In this document: positions 9,243 through 18,060 of the stretch, piece by piece
How the letters are laid out: each line of letters starts with the position of its first letter
Numbering within the stretch: position 1 is the stretch's first letter
Assembly: GCF_000340435.2 (NCBI RefSeq)
Contig: NZ_CP011883.2
Coordinates: forward strand, 372,001 to 436,000
Direction of reading: 5' to 3'
Source: Mycobacterium haemophilum DSM 44634
GTDB lineage: Bacteria; Actinomycetota; Actinomycetes; Mycobacteriales; Mycobacteriaceae
Length of the DNA stretch: 64,000 bases
Notes under the pieces: model-generated
What the model was told of the DNA's origin: nothing
Database searches by the model: none
Seen by the model: the letters and a program-made list of their open reading frames with translations, nothing else
Program-made: the position numbers and the translations under genes

Positions 9243-9899
9243 ATGCGCCGACTGGTAGCTCTGCTGTGCGCCGCGGCCTGCGCGGGTTGGGCCGCCCTAG
9301 TGCTCGCACCGATCGGTGCTGCGGCCGGCGCCCCCTGGTTCGCCAACTCGGTCGGCAACGCCACGCAGGTAGTTTCGGTCGTCAGTACCGGCGGGTCGAC
9401 CGCGCGGATGGACATCTACCAGCGCACCGCCGCGGGCTGGCAGCCGCTCAAAACCGGCATTCCCACCCACGTCGGCTCGGCGGGGATGGCGGCGCAGGCC
9501 AAGAGCGGCTATCCGGCCACCCCGATGGGGGTCTACAGCCTCGACTCCGCTTTTGGCACCGCGCCGAATCCCGGCGGCGGCCTGCCCTACACCCAAGTCG
9601 GGCCCAATCACTGGTGGAACGGCGATGACCACAGCCCGACCTTCAACACCATGCAGGTGTGCCAGAAGTCGCAGTGTCGGTTCAATACGGCCGAAAGCGA
9701 GAACCTGCAAATCCCGGCGTACAAACATGCGGTGGTCATGGGCGTCAACAAGGCCAAGGTGCCCGGCGGTGGTGCCGCGTTCTTCTTTCACACCACCAAC
9801 GGTGGCCCGACCGAGGGTTGCGTGGCGATCGACGATGCGACGCTGGTGCAGATCATGCGCTGGTTGCGGCCCGGTGCGGTGATTGCGATCGCGAAATAG
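9243..9899 (+). CDS. Exported YkuD-like (L,D-transpeptidase fold) protein, Rv0309-like
   Basis: A 218-residue exported protein, the same length as M. tuberculosis Rv0309. An N-terminal signal peptide (basic MRR, hydrophobic core, AAAGAP cleavage region) ends near residue 28. The body has YkuD-like elements: KSGYPATPMGVYSL, then FFHTTNGGPTEGCVAIDD near the C-terminus. In classical L,D-transpeptidases the catalytic cysteine follows Ser/Thr-His-Gly; here the sequence is T-E-G-C, so the histidine is replaced by Glu. The cysteine itself and the upstream His are kept. It may act on peptidoglycan or be a related periplasmic enzyme. The start ATG follows a short ATGTAA. Confidence 0.82.
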   Translation: MRRLVALLCAAACAGWAALVLAPIGAAAGAPWFANSVGNATQVVSVVSTGGSTARMDIYQRTAAGWQPLKTGIPTHVGSAGMAAQAKSGYPATPMGVYSLDSAFGTAPNPGGGLPYTQVGPNHWWNGDDHSPTFNTMQVCQKSQCRFNTAESENLQIPAYKHAVVMGVNKAKVPGGGAAFFFHTTNGGPTEGCVAIDDATLVQIMRWLRPGAVIAIAK

Positions 9900-9963
9900 G
9901 TCTCGACTGTGAACTCCTACGACGGGTTCTCGGCGTGTCGCGTCGCACGGTTCACGCTCGGGG

Positions 9964-10437
9964 TTAAGACAATGCGCGACCAGGTTGCATTTGAAAGTTT
10001 AAGCCCGCCAACGACATCGTCGCCTCGTAGGTGCGGTCATAGCCGGTGGCGCTGATCTTCCAACCAGCGTCGGTGCGCCGGTACTGGTCGTGGTAAAAGG
10101 CCGCGCCGATCAGCATGAAATTGAATTCGGCGACGATAACCCGGTCTTGGAGATACCACGTTGCCGATGCGGTATCGCCGGTCACGGTGATCTCCGGATG
10201 TGTCACACGATGCTCGGTGATGACGGCCGGGCCAAGCGCTGAGCGCAGGTAGTCCACCAAGTCGGTGCGGTTGGTGAAGTGCAGCACCTCGCCGAGGGAG
10301 GAGCCATAGTCGCCCGCGATGTCGTCGGTGAGGGTATCGGCGAAGTCGTCCCAGTGCTTGGTATCTAGCGCGCGTAGGTACCGATACTTGACCTGTTTGA
10401 TTGCTTCGACGTCGGCGGCCGCGTCGTGAACGCTCAT
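9964..10437 (-). CDS. SnoaL-like / NTF2-fold protein (Rv0310c-like)
   Basis: A 157-residue protein with the cone-shaped NTF2/SnoaL fold pattern. An N-terminal helix AIKQVKYRYLRALDTKHWDDFADTL is followed by the DDIAGDYG strand, then HRVTHPEITVTGDTASATWYLQDR and the terminal YHDQYRRTDAGWKISATGYDRTYE. Such proteins bind small hydrophobic ligands or act as isomerases or dehydratases. No catalytic assignment is possible from sequence alone. I chose ATG 10437; upstream the frame is antisense to the next gene. It is divergent from the Rv0311-like gene, with about 60 bases between them. Confidence 0.82.
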   Translation of the reverse strand: MSVHDAAADVEAIKQVKYRYLRALDTKHWDDFADTLTDDIAGDYGSSLGEVLHFTNRTDLVDYLRSALGPAVITEHRVTHPEITVTGDTASATWYLQDRVIVAEFNFMLIGAAFYHDQYRRTDAGWKISATGYDRTYEATMSLAGLNFQMQPGRALS

Positions 10438-10497
10438 TACGCCATTGCAACATATTCTGGTCTCGCCGAAGGCTCGTCGCGTGATTAGGTTTGGGTC

Positions 10498-11733
10498 ATG
10501 CGTCAAGACCGCAGCCGGTACGCACCGTTGTCCCGCAACGAGTTGGCAACCTTGGTTCCCGAATTGCTGCTGATCGGGCATATGATCGACCGCTCCGGCA
10601 TGGCCTGGTGTGTTCAGGAGTTCGGCCACGAAGCGATGTTGCAGATCGCCATCGAGGAGTGGGCGGGCGCTAGCCCGATCTACACCAAGCGTATGCAGCG
10701 GGCGCTGAACTTTGACGGCGACGATGTGCCGACCATCTTCAAGGGTCTGCAGCTTGACATCGGCGCTCCGCCACAGTTCATGGACTTCCGCTACACACTG
10801 CACGACCGCTGGCACGGCGAATTCCACCTCGACCACTGCGGCGCACTGCTCGACGTGGAGCCGATGGGGGATGCGTTCGTCTTCGGCATGTGCCACACCA
10901 TCGAGGATCCGACGTTCGATGCCACCGCGGTAGCGACCAATCCGCGCGCGCAGATGCGTCCCATACACCGGCCTCCCCGGACTCCGCCGGATCGGCATCC
11001 GCACTGCGCATGGACCGTCACCATCGACGAGTCGCACCCGGTGGTCGAGGGTTGTCCGGCGCTGCAGCTGGTCCGCGAAACCAAGGCGGCCAGTTGGGAA
11101 CTCGCCGCCGTCGACTCGTCTGACGAGGGCCTGGTCGATTACTCGGGTCCATTGCTGTCCGACCTCGACTTCGGCGCGTTCTCGCACTCCGCCCTGGTGC
11201 GGATGGCCGACGAAGTGTGCCTGCAGATGCACCTGCTGTACCTGTCGTTTGCGGTCGCAGTGCGTGCCCGAACAGTAGCCGACACCGAATTAGCCGCATC
11301 GGTGGGCACCCGCCAACTGATCGGCCTGGCCGGGCTCGCCGCCGAACGCATCCACCGCGCACTGGCGTTGCCCGGCGGCATCGAGGGCGTGGTGCGGGTG
11401 TTGGAATTGCATCCGCTGCTGAACCCGGCTGGCTACGTGGCCGCCGAAATGGAAGGGAATCGGCTAGTCGTGCAGCGGTCACCGGCCCACGACGACGGGG
11501 CGTGGATATCGCTGTGCTCACCGGATTCCGTGCGGCCGCTGCAGGCGATTGCCACCGCGGTGGACCCGCACATCCAGGTTCGGATCAGCGGGATGAGCAC
11601 CGATTGGACCGCAGAGTTGACGCAAACCGACACCGCCGCAACTGAACTGCCCGAGGTGATGGTCACCAAGGTCAGTCGTGGGTCCAGATTCCAATTCGAG
11701 CCGAGGCGTTCGCTGCCACTCACCGTGGTGTGA
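10498..11733 (+). CDS. Conserved hypothetical protein (Rv0311-like)
   Basis: A 411-residue soluble protein that matches M. tuberculosis Rv0311 in length and place. The N-terminal half (LLLIGHMIDRSGMAWCVQEFGHEAMLQIAIEEWAGASP, then HDRWHGEFHLDHCGALLDVEPMG) is rich in His, Cys and acidic residues, suggesting a metal or cofactor site. I do not recognise a named domain. The C-terminal third is alpha-helical then beta-rich. No signal peptide or membrane helix is seen. The gene is isolated, with a 197-base non-coding stretch after it that precedes the Hsp70-like membrane protein. Confidence 0.82.
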   Translation: MRQDRSRYAPLSRNELATLVPELLLIGHMIDRSGMAWCVQEFGHEAMLQIAIEEWAGASPIYTKRMQRALNFDGDDVPTIFKGLQLDIGAPPQFMDFRYTLHDRWHGEFHLDHCGALLDVEPMGDAFVFGMCHTIEDPTFDATAVATNPRAQMRPIHRPPRTPPDRHPHCAWTVTIDESHPVVEGCPALQLVRETKAASWELAAVDSSDEGLVDYSGPLLSDLDFGAFSHSALVRMADEVCLQMHLLYLSFAVAVRARTVADTELAASVGTRQLIGLAGLAAERIHRALALPGGIEGVVRVLELHPLLNPAGYVAAEMEGNRLVVQRSPAHDDGAWISLCSPDSVRPLQAIATAVDPHIQVRISGMSTDWTAELTQTDTAATELPEVMVTKVSRGSRFQFEPRRSLPLTVV

Positions 11734-11930
11734 ACGGACGGTCTTGGCACGGGTTTTCAGGTGCACAAGGGGATCGACGCAATTTTGTCAAGGTGGTGGC
11801 GGTACCACTTCGGTGACACAACCGCATCGACCAGATACCAATGAGGTTGGCACCGGCGTGGTTACAACCCAACCGCGGCTATGGTTGACGCTGGCCATCG
11901 ACCCTATCCACCGACGAAAGTATTTACTCT

Positions 11931-13805
11931 ATGTACGACCCGCTGGGGTTGTCGATCGGCACCACCAACCTCGCCGCGGCGTCTAACGGAAGTCCTCCGG
12001 CGAGTCGCCGTGCCGTATTGACCCTGTATCCGCACTGTGCCCCGAAAATCGGTCTACCCCGGGAAACCCCGGAGAACCCGAACGTGACTGAGCCCGGCGT
12101 CCGCATGAGTGGCTTTGTGGAGCGGATCGGTGACTCGGTGGCGCTGGTGTCCAGTGATGGGTCGGCTCACGATCCGGATCTGCTGCTGGTCGAGGCCCTG
12201 GATGCGATGGTGCTGGCTGCCGGCACCGACGCGGCTTCGTCGGAGATCTCCATCGCCGTTCCCGCGTATTGGAAACCCGCAACCGTACAGGCGCTGCGCA
12301 ACGGGTTGCGAACGCATGTGGGCTTCGTTCGAAGCGGCATGGCGCCCCGCCTGGTGTCGGACGCAATCGCGGCGTTGACTGCCGCGAACGCGGAACTATG
12401 TCTGGCGGCAACTGGTGTGGTCGCGCTGCTTGATTTCGGCGGCGCCGGCACGTCTGCCACATTGGTGAACCTCGCCGGAGATTTTGAGATCATCAGCGCC
12501 ACAATGCGTTACGCAGACTTCTCCGGCGATGAGATCGACCGGGCGTTGCTGCTTCGGGTTTTTGAGGAGCTAGGCCACGGCAGCGGTATCGACTCCGCCA
12601 GTACTGCCGAGGTCGGGCAACTCGGCCAACTCATCGAGCAGTGCCGTGCGGCTAAAGAGCGGTTATCTACCGACACTGTCACCGAATTGGCCGCTGAGCT
12701 TGGTGGACGGCGGTGCAGCATGACGCTGACTCGCAACGAGCTGGGGGACCTGATCCAGGACCGGCTGACCGGCTTCATCTACGCATTCGACGACATGCTG
12801 GCACGTCATCGTAAGAGCTGGGCAGACCTAGCGGCGGTAGTCACCGTCGGCGGCTGTGCCAGCATTCCGCTTGTTACTGAACGTCTTTCGGTGCACAGTC
12901 GCCGACCGGTCGTGACCGTGCCGCAGCCCGCGTTCGCGGCTGCGTGCGGCGCGTTGTTGCTGGCCTCGCGCGGGGAAGAGCTGGACCTAAGGACTCGGAC
13001 ATCCGTCGGCCTGTCCGCGGTGGCTTCCGGTAGCGACGTGATCGAACGAACGGTCGGCTTGGACGCCGGGGTGTTGGTGATCGACGAGGATGCCTTGACC
13101 GAGCGCGAGTTGGCCTGGTCGCAGACCGAATACCCCGGGGACGTACCGGCCCAGTTTGGCGGCGATTCGTTCTACGAAGACGGTCCTGCGGGCTGGTCGA
13201 TGCGGCTAAACGTGATCGAGCCGCCCCTAGGACGGCCCTGGCGGCGCGTCCGGGTTTCGCAGCTGGTTATTGGGCTATGCGCCCTGGTAGCCATGACCGC
13301 GATCGGTGGTGTGGCATACACGCTGACGGGTATGCAGAAGCCCGGGGCTCCGGCGGTGCCCACCGTCGCACCCCGGCCGGCACCGCCGCCCAGCTCGACA
13401 GCACCGAGTCCGGTCCCCCCACCGCCGACCTTCGCGCCGGTCCCCAGCGTTACGACGGTGCCGAGCAGCGCTGTGCCGCCCCCACCGCCACCGGCACCGC
13501 CGCAGGTGGTTGTGACGACATCGCCGCCAGTGGTGACCAAAACAACCGTTGTGCCAACGACTAAGCCGCCGACCACCACCACGACGCCGACCACGACGCC
13601 GACCACGACGACGACGCCGACCACGACAATCGCGGCGGCCCCGCCGCCCCCGGAGCCGACCACCCCTACGGTGGCGATGACGACTCAGTGGTTGCACGTG
13701 CCGCTCATACCGGTGCCGATACCGGTTCCCGTTCCGCAGCATCCGGTTCCGCAGAATCCGGGTGGCGGCAACCTACAGAACCCGTTCCTAAGTCCCGGCG
13801 GGTAG
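11931..13805 (+). CDS. Degenerate Hsp70-like membrane protein with Pro/Thr-rich tail (Rv0312-like)
   Basis: A 624-residue protein in three parts. Residues ~1-360 resemble the Hsp70/actin-like (ASKHA) ATPase fold: phosphate-1-like LGLSIGTTNLAA, phosphate-2-like LLDFGGAGTSATLV, and adenosine-type TVGGCASIPLVTERL. The phosphate-1 Asp of DnaK (IDLGTTN) is replaced by Ser, so ATP hydrolysis may be lost. One membrane helix follows (LVIGLCALVAMTAIGGVAYTL, about 443-463). The rest is a Pro/Thr-rich region with TTTTTPTT-type repeats, ending in QWLHVPLIPVPIPVP. The probable topology is a cytoplasmic domain with an extracytoplasmic tail. A clear paralogue lies at 46667-48442, and the next gene has a related layout. 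Function is unknown. Confidence 0.88.
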   Translation: MYDPLGLSIGTTNLAAASNGSPPASRRAVLTLYPHCAPKIGLPRETPENPNVTEPGVRMSGFVERIGDSVALVSSDGSAHDPDLLLVEALDAMVLAAGTDAASSEISIAVPAYWKPATVQALRNGLRTHVGFVRSGMAPRLVSDAIAALTAANAELCLAATGVVALLDFGGAGTSATLVNLAGDFEIISATMRYADFSGDEIDRALLLRVFEELGHGSGIDSASTAEVGQLGQLIEQCRAAKERLSTDTVTELAAELGGRRCSMTLTRNELGDLIQDRLTGFIYAFDDMLARHRKSWADLAAVVTVGGCASIPLVTERLSVHSRRPVVTVPQPAFAAACGALLLASRGEELDLRTRTSVGLSAVASGSDVIERTVGLDAGVLVIDEDALTERELAWSQTEYPGDVPAQFGGDSFYEDGPAGWSMRLNVIEPPLGRPWRRVRVSQLVIGLCALVAMTAIGGVAYTLTGMQKPGAPAVPTVAPRPAPPPSSTAPSPVPPPPTFAPVPSVTTVPSSAVPPPPPPAPPQVVVTTSPPVVTKTTVVPTTKPPTTTTTPTTTPTTTTTPTTTIAAAPPPPEPTTPTVAMTTQWLHVPLIPVPIPVPVPQHPVPQNPGGGNLQNPFLSPGG

Positions 13806-13995
13806 CTAAACCAGCTCAGCTTGATCAGGCAATCGGGTCCGTGTCTGGCTGCACGCGAGTAGCGTTGAACCATCCAGGCTGGTGGCGAATTGCCGTGGCG
13901 AAGACCCTTCGTGCTGGCCAAAATTTGATAAAAGTTCCAGCTCATCGAGGGCGGCCCGCGCGGCGCCCGTCCGCCCAAACCGTGGCTAGTGGCGA

Positions 13996-14012
13996 GGCCC
14001 GTTTTGCGGGCC
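13996..14012 (+). promoter_or_regulatory. Hairpin in the leader of the downstream DUF7159-type gene
   Basis: The arms GGCCCG and CGGGCC enclose a TTTTG loop and are followed by CTTT. The stem ends about 20 bases before the GTG start at 14034 and just before its ribosome site (GGAGGG at 14025-14030). It could be a weak intrinsic terminator or attenuator between the Rv0312-like gene and this gene, or chance in a GC-rich leader. Confidence 0.3.
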
Positions 14013-14033
14013 CTTTGAAGCTTTGGAGGGCCA

Positions 14034-15440
14034 GTGGACATCGTACTTGGGGTATCGATGGCACCCACGGCGGTCCGCTTGCTGCTGATCGAGGGCGAGA
14101 ATGCCGACGGCGTCACCGTCGAACAGGACACGTTCCAGCTCGCCGCCGGTGCGGATTCGGCGACTTCTGGTGTGGCCGATCGAGTGCTGGCCGCGATTGT
14201 CGGCACCCGTCAAGGCGCAAGCGAGGGCGGCCACCGGCTGACATCAACAGGCGTGACGTGGACAGACCCGGGTGAGTTAGCCGCGCTGCGTGACGAGCTC
14301 GCTGCCCGCGACGTCGGGAGCGTCATGCTGGTCTCCCCGTTGCTCGCTGCCGCAGCATTAGCGCAGACGGTGGGCGCTGCGATCGGCTACCAGCACATCG
14401 CCACGCTGTTCGTCGAGCCAGACAACGCGACGTTGGCCGTCGTCGATGTCGCCGACGGTTCGATCGTCGATCTGCACCGGCAGCCTCTAAAAAATGCGCA
14501 CCAGGCCCGCGACGGTCCCTGCCCAGGAGCCGTTGCCGCCGAGCTGATGGCGATGGTTGCCGGTTTGGATGCACCCGGATCGCGGGCGGACGGCGTGTTC
14601 ATCATCGGCTGCGGGGCCGACATCGTCGCAATCAAACCTGGACTTGAGGCGGCGACTTCGCTCGACATCAGTGCCCCTGAGGAACCGGAGATGGCGCTGG
14701 CCCGCGGGGCCGCTCTCGCGTCGGCGAACGCGCCGCTATTCGCGGCGTCGACGGCCGCCCTGGCTTACGCGCTGGATCCGGGCACCGGTGAGGTCAACCC
14801 CCGTGTGCTGAGTCCGACATATCTTGACGTCTGCGCACCTGCCGACCTGGGCGACAATGTGCTGGCTTACAGTGCCCTGGACGACGACGACCAGACCGTG
14901 CAGCGGCGTGGGCCCTTGGTGCTGGCCGGTAGCGCGATGGCGGGGATCGCGGCCCTCGTGGCTGGGCTGGTGGTGGTTTCGTTGTCGTCTGATGTTCGCT
15001 CGGTGACCGCTCAGCGGCCCAGCCCCCGCATCGGCGTCGTCACCCCTGCGACTCAGGTGCCGCCCAGTTTGCCGCAGGCACAGCTGCCTGCTCCCAGCTC
15101 TGCCCCGGCCTCGCCGCCGCCACCACAGTTGGCTGCGCCACCGTCACCACCGCCGGTGGTGCAGTGGACGCCCCCAACCATGGTGAACATGGTGCCTGCC
15201 ACACCGCGCCGGGTGCCGTCTCGGCGCGCCCCGGAGTCTGTGCCCCAGACCCCGCTACCGGCCGCCCCAGTTACCACTCCGCCGGCCGCGGTGCCGGCGC
15301 CGCCACCGCCACCTGTTGAGACTCAGCCGCCCACCCCAATCATGACGATGTACCTGCACGTCCCGTTCGTCACGATCCCAATTCCGATCTACCCACCGGC
15401 GCCGCCGCCCCCGCCTCCACCTCCGGAGCCGGCGCCGTAA
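14034..15440 (+). CDS. Membrane protein of the MDIVLGVSMAP (DUF7159-type) family, proline-rich tail
   Basis: A 468-residue protein starting at GTG with a strong GGAGGG site at 14025-14030. The N-terminal domain (about 1-280) opens with DIVLGVSMAPTAVRLLLIEG and later has TLFVEPDNATLAVVDVADG and FIIGCGADIVAIKPGLE. These sit where the phosphate-1, phosphate-2 and adenosine motifs of an actin/Hsp70 fold would be, which is my inference. A single membrane helix (about residues 299-321) precedes a Pro-rich tail ending in MTMYLHVPFVTIPIPIYPP and a polyproline run. The tail ending resembles that of the preceding gene. Paralogues are at 35255 and 36573. I recall the family being catalogued as a mycobacterial domain of unknown function. 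Confidence 0.85.
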   Translation: MDIVLGVSMAPTAVRLLLIEGENADGVTVEQDTFQLAAGADSATSGVADRVLAAIVGTRQGASEGGHRLTSTGVTWTDPGELAALRDELAARDVGSVMLVSPLLAAAALAQTVGAAIGYQHIATLFVEPDNATLAVVDVADGSIVDLHRQPLKNAHQARDGPCPGAVAAELMAMVAGLDAPGSRADGVFIIGCGADIVAIKPGLEAATSLDISAPEEPEMALARGAALASANAPLFAASTAALAYALDPGTGEVNPRVLSPTYLDVCAPADLGDNVLAYSALDDDDQTVQRRGPLVLAGSAMAGIAALVAGLVVVSLSSDVRSVTAQRPSPRIGVVTPATQVPPSLPQAQLPAPSSAPASPPPPQLAAPPSPPPVVQWTPPTMVNMVPATPRRVPSRRAPESVPQTPLPAAPVTTPPAAVPAPPPPPVETQPPTPIMTMYLHVPFVTIPIPIYPPAPPPPPPPPEPAP

Positions 15441-15521
15441 GCGCTGGGCGAGGACACGTGGCGGATGGTTTCGGCAAAGCGCACACTGGGCAGTGTCTGC
15501 TACCAACGGCAAGGAGGTCGG

Positions 15522-15914
15522 GTGGGCGAGTACGGTGCATTCGGATTTGATCCCGACGACTTCGATCGACTCATCAGGGAGGGCAGCGAGGGATTGCGCG
15601 ACGCCTTCGAGCGGATCGGCAGGTTTGTCGGTGGTCCAGGTGCTCGGACAACATGGTCAGCGATCTTCGAGGACTTGTCGCGGCGCGCGCGTCCCGCGCC
15701 GGAAACCGCCGGCGAGGCCGGTGACGGTGTGTGGGCCATCTACACCGTGGACGCCGACGGTGGCGCCCGTGTCGAACAGGTCTATGCAACCGAACTCGAC
15801 GCGCTGCGGGCGAACAAGAACAACGTTGATCCGAAGCGCAAAGTGCGTTTCTTGCCGTACGGCATCGCGGTCAGCGTGCTCGACGATCCCGAAGAGCCGA
15901 CGCAGCAGTCGTAG
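15522..15914 (+). CDS. Conserved hypothetical protein (Rv0313-like)
   Basis: A 130-residue soluble, acidic protein. I start at GTG 15522 because AAGGAGG lies at 15511-15517; the frame is open 57 bases further upstream. N-terminal FGFDPDDFDRLIREGSEGLRDAFERIGRFV looks helical. The C-terminal part (DGVWAIYTVDADGGARVEQVYATELDALRANKNN) looks like a small alpha/beta unit. No membrane segment or signal peptide is seen. It follows the DUF7159-type gene by 81 bases on the same strand and may be cotranscribed. The M. tuberculosis counterpart is about the same length and has no assigned function. Confidence 0.78.
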   Translation: MGEYGAFGFDPDDFDRLIREGSEGLRDAFERIGRFVGGPGARTTWSAIFEDLSRRARPAPETAGEAGDGVWAIYTVDADGGARVEQVYATELDALRANKNNVDPKRKVRFLPYGIAVSVLDDPEEPTQQS

Positions 15915-15920
15915 TCGCGG

Positions 15921-16619
15921 TCAGCCCTGTTGGACGACGTTCGAGTCGCCGGACTTGTCGATATTCGGTGAGCCCGAGTGGTAAGTGACGTGGTTGTTGA
16001 AGCCGGACGCGTCGATGGTGTCGACTGAGTCGACGGTGACTGAGTTCTTCACGCCGGACACGGTGAGGCTGGCGCAATGGCCGGTGATGACGACGGTGTT
16101 GGAGACTCCGCTGACGCTGACCATGCTGTCGTTGCAGACGATCGTCCTGCTCTGGTTGACGCCGGAGATGCTGATGTTGCCGGCCGGCGGCGGCGGTGTC
16201 GATGGTCCGGCGCTAGGCGTTTGAGTCCGACTTACCGAGGGAGCCGGGCCGCTGGGGCTCGTCCTCGGCGAACTGGGACCGCGGGAGATGCTCGGGGTAG
16301 GGGGCAAAATGACGAGGCCGCCGCGGGAAAGTCGGTGTGCGCTTAATGCGGCGATGCCGCCCACGAGGGCCAGCATGAACACGACGAAGAACGCCCCCAA
16401 GATCCACCACAGGCGGATGCCTGAGCGTGGTTTTGGCGAGGGGCCCCGGAACGGGTCGCCGTAGCCGTATGACGGCGGGAGCGGTGGAACCGGCGGACCG
16501 GGTGGGTAGCTAAAACCGTGCGGTGGCTGCGTGCCTCCCAGCTCGGAGGAATGCGCCGAGTCAGCCAGCGGGCGCTCTAGCTCCCGGATCCGGGCTTCGG
16601 GATCATCCTGGGGTTCCAT
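15921..16619 (-). CDS. Membrane protein with DUF3060-type repeats (Rv0314c-like)
   Basis: A 232-residue protein. A short cytoplasmic N-terminus begins MEPQDDPEARIRELERPLAD, which may form a short coiled coil, and runs into a Pro-rich stretch. One membrane helix (WWILGAFFVVFMLALVGGIAAL) follows, then a Ser/Pro linker. The C-terminal extracytoplasmic domain has repeating beta-turn units (NISISGVNQSRTIVCNDS, MVSVSGVSNTVVITGHC, LTVSGVKNSVTVDS), typical of DUF3060 beta-helical proteins; two cysteines there could pair. It is convergent with the Rv0313-like gene, leaving 6 bases between stops. Confidence 0.85.
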   Translation of the reverse strand: MEPQDDPEARIRELERPLADSAHSSELGGTQPPHGFSYPPGPPVPPLPPSYGYGDPFRGPSPKPRSGIRLWWILGAFFVVFMLALVGGIAALSAHRLSRGGLVILPPTPSISRGPSSPRTSPSGPAPSVSRTQTPSAGPSTPPPPAGNISISGVNQSRTIVCNDSMVSVSGVSNTVVITGHCASLTVSGVKNSVTVDSVDTIDASGFNNHVTYHSGSPNIDKSGDSNVVQQG

Positions 16620-16694
16620 ACATCGATGCTGCCACACCGGATCACGCCGAATAGGCCATTCGTTGAGGAGCTTTCGGTCGGTAATTTCAGTGGC

Positions 16695-17403
16695 GTGCCC
16701 GTCTTGCTCAACCGTCAGATCGTGTTGCGTCGCCGCCCCACCGGGCTGGTCCAGCCCGGGGACACCGAGCTGGTCAGCGTGGCGGCACCCGAACTGGCCG
16801 AGGGTGAGGCCCTAGTCCGAACCACCTATGTCGGTATCGATGCTGCCGCTCGGACCTGGTTGAACGACCAGCCGGGCTACCTTCCGCCGGTGCAGCTGGG
16901 CGAGGTCATCCGGGCGGCCGGGATCGGCGAGGTCGTGGCGTGACTTCGGGTTTGACGCGTGCATCGACTACAAAAGCGACGACCTGGCGGCGGCGCTCAA
17001 GCACCACTAGCACCATTGCCCTCGGCGGGTCAACGTCTACTTCGACAACGTCGGCGGGCCGATCCTAGACGCGGTGCTGGGCCGGCTGGCCGCCAAAGCG
17101 CGGGTCGTGCTCTGCGGCGTCATTTCCAGCTACCTCACCGGCGAGCACCCCGGTCCGGCCAACTACGTGAACCTGTTGGCCAAGAGCGCGCTGATGCAGG
17201 GATTCAACACGCTTGACCAATGGGCCCGTTTCGACGCGGCTTTCGCCGCGCTCCGTCAGTGGGAGCAAGACGGTCGGCTGGTGCATCGCCAGACCATCTT
17301 CGACGGCATCGAATCCTGCGTCGACGCCCTCAACGGGCTCTTTACCGGGGCCAACATCGGCAAGACCTTGGTCAAGGTCGGCGAGCCGACGCCAGGTCGT
17401 TAG
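16695..17403 (+). pseudogene. Remnant of an MDR-superfamily NADP-dependent oxidoreductase
   Basis: Two pieces of one zinc-independent medium-chain reductase (CurA/prostaglandin-reductase type) remain. The first, from about 16695, encodes QIVLRRRPTGLVQPGD...YVGIDAAARTWLNDQPGY and stops at 16943. The second, in another frame, resumes with FDACIDYKSDDLAAAL, hits an in-frame TAG at 17008-17010, then continues VNVYFDNVGGPILDAVLGRL to the normal end at 17403. The middle of the enzyme, including the nucleotide-binding GxGxxG region and roughly 100 residues, is missing. So there is one internal deletion with a frame change, plus one nonsense codon. The intact family is about 340 residues. The gene is dead. 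Confidence 0.85.
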
Positions 17404-17410
17404 CTTTGGG

Positions 17411-17977
17411 CTAACTTTCGCCGAGGCTGCGGTGCAACGTCTTCTTAGCGTCGGTCAGGGCAGCTAGGACCTTGGTCCGGGCCTGGGCAAGCTGTTGTTT
17501 TTGTTCGTCGGTGCCGGTCCAGGTGATCGTGCGAGCCAGCCCGGCCAGTTCGAAGAGTTCCCGGCGGATCTTGAAGACGTCGCCGAACTGGGAGGCCCGT
17601 GCCAGGAACGCCTGCGCGGTCTCGCTGCTGATACCCCGCCAAGCCAGCACGTTCTGTCCGAGTTCAGTCAGGCTCGCTACACCGTTGTCGACGGCTACCA
17701 TGCCCCGGCCGGCGAGCAGTCCAATGGCAAGCTCTGCCATCTCCTGCGGAGGAGTGAATGCGCCGTCGGTTTTGTCGGACACCCGTTGTACGACCTGCGC
17801 CGCGTCAGCCGGCCCGTCGAGCAGCATCGCGGCGGTGCCGAATGCCGCACGCTTGAGCCCCCAGCGACCACCGGGACCGAAACCACCGCCGCTCCAATGA
17901 CCGTGGCCGTGTCCGCCGCCAAAACCGCCAAAACCGGGGCCACCGCAGCCGGGACCGCCGAAGAATCCACCAGACAT
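17411..17977 (-). CDS. Gly/His-rich N-terminus plus winged-helix-like protein
   Basis: A 188-residue protein starting at ATG 17977. The first ~40 residues are extremely Gly-rich with His pairs (GGGHGHGHW), a possible metal-binding or disordered head. The rest is helical: AAFGTAAMLLDGPADAAQVVQRVSDKTDGAFTPP resembles the winged-helix part of PadR-type regulators, followed by helices up to KTLHRSLGES. Similar Gly/His-headed PadR-like proteins occur in actinobacteria, but I cannot assign a function. It is divergent from a MarR regulator, and two similar palindromes lie in the 141-base space between them, suggesting common control. Confidence 0.7.
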   Translation of the reverse strand: MSGGFFGGPGCGGPGFGGFGGGHGHGHWSGGGFGPGGRWGLKRAAFGTAAMLLDGPADAAQVVQRVSDKTDGAFTPPQEMAELAIGLLAGRGMVAVDNGVASLTELGQNVLAWRGISSETAQAFLARASQFGDVFKIRRELFELAGLARTITWTGTDEQKQQLAQARTKVLAALTDAKKTLHRSLGES

Positions 17978-18027
17978 CCTTGTCGTTTCCTTTCTCGTGA
18001 TGACGCTGCCACCGGCAGCCATCGACC

Positions 18028-18044
18028 TATCAAGTTCCTTGATA
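18028..18044. promoter_or_regulatory. Palindrome, candidate MarR operator site 1
   Basis: TATCAAG-TTC-CTTGATA is a perfect inverted repeat (7-base arms, 3-base spacer). It lies between the divergent winged-helix gene (start 17977) and marR (start 18119). The size and spacing suit a MarR/PadR dimer. A second copy lies 33 bases further on. Confidence 0.6.
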
Positions 18045-18060
18045 CCACCGACTCTCGCGG

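Noticed and set aside
13172..13742. Val/Gly-rich and Arg-rich frames opposite the Pro/Thr tail of the Rv0312-like gene
   Set aside because: They are complements of the CCG/ACC-rich tail coding sequence and have no start signal or family match.
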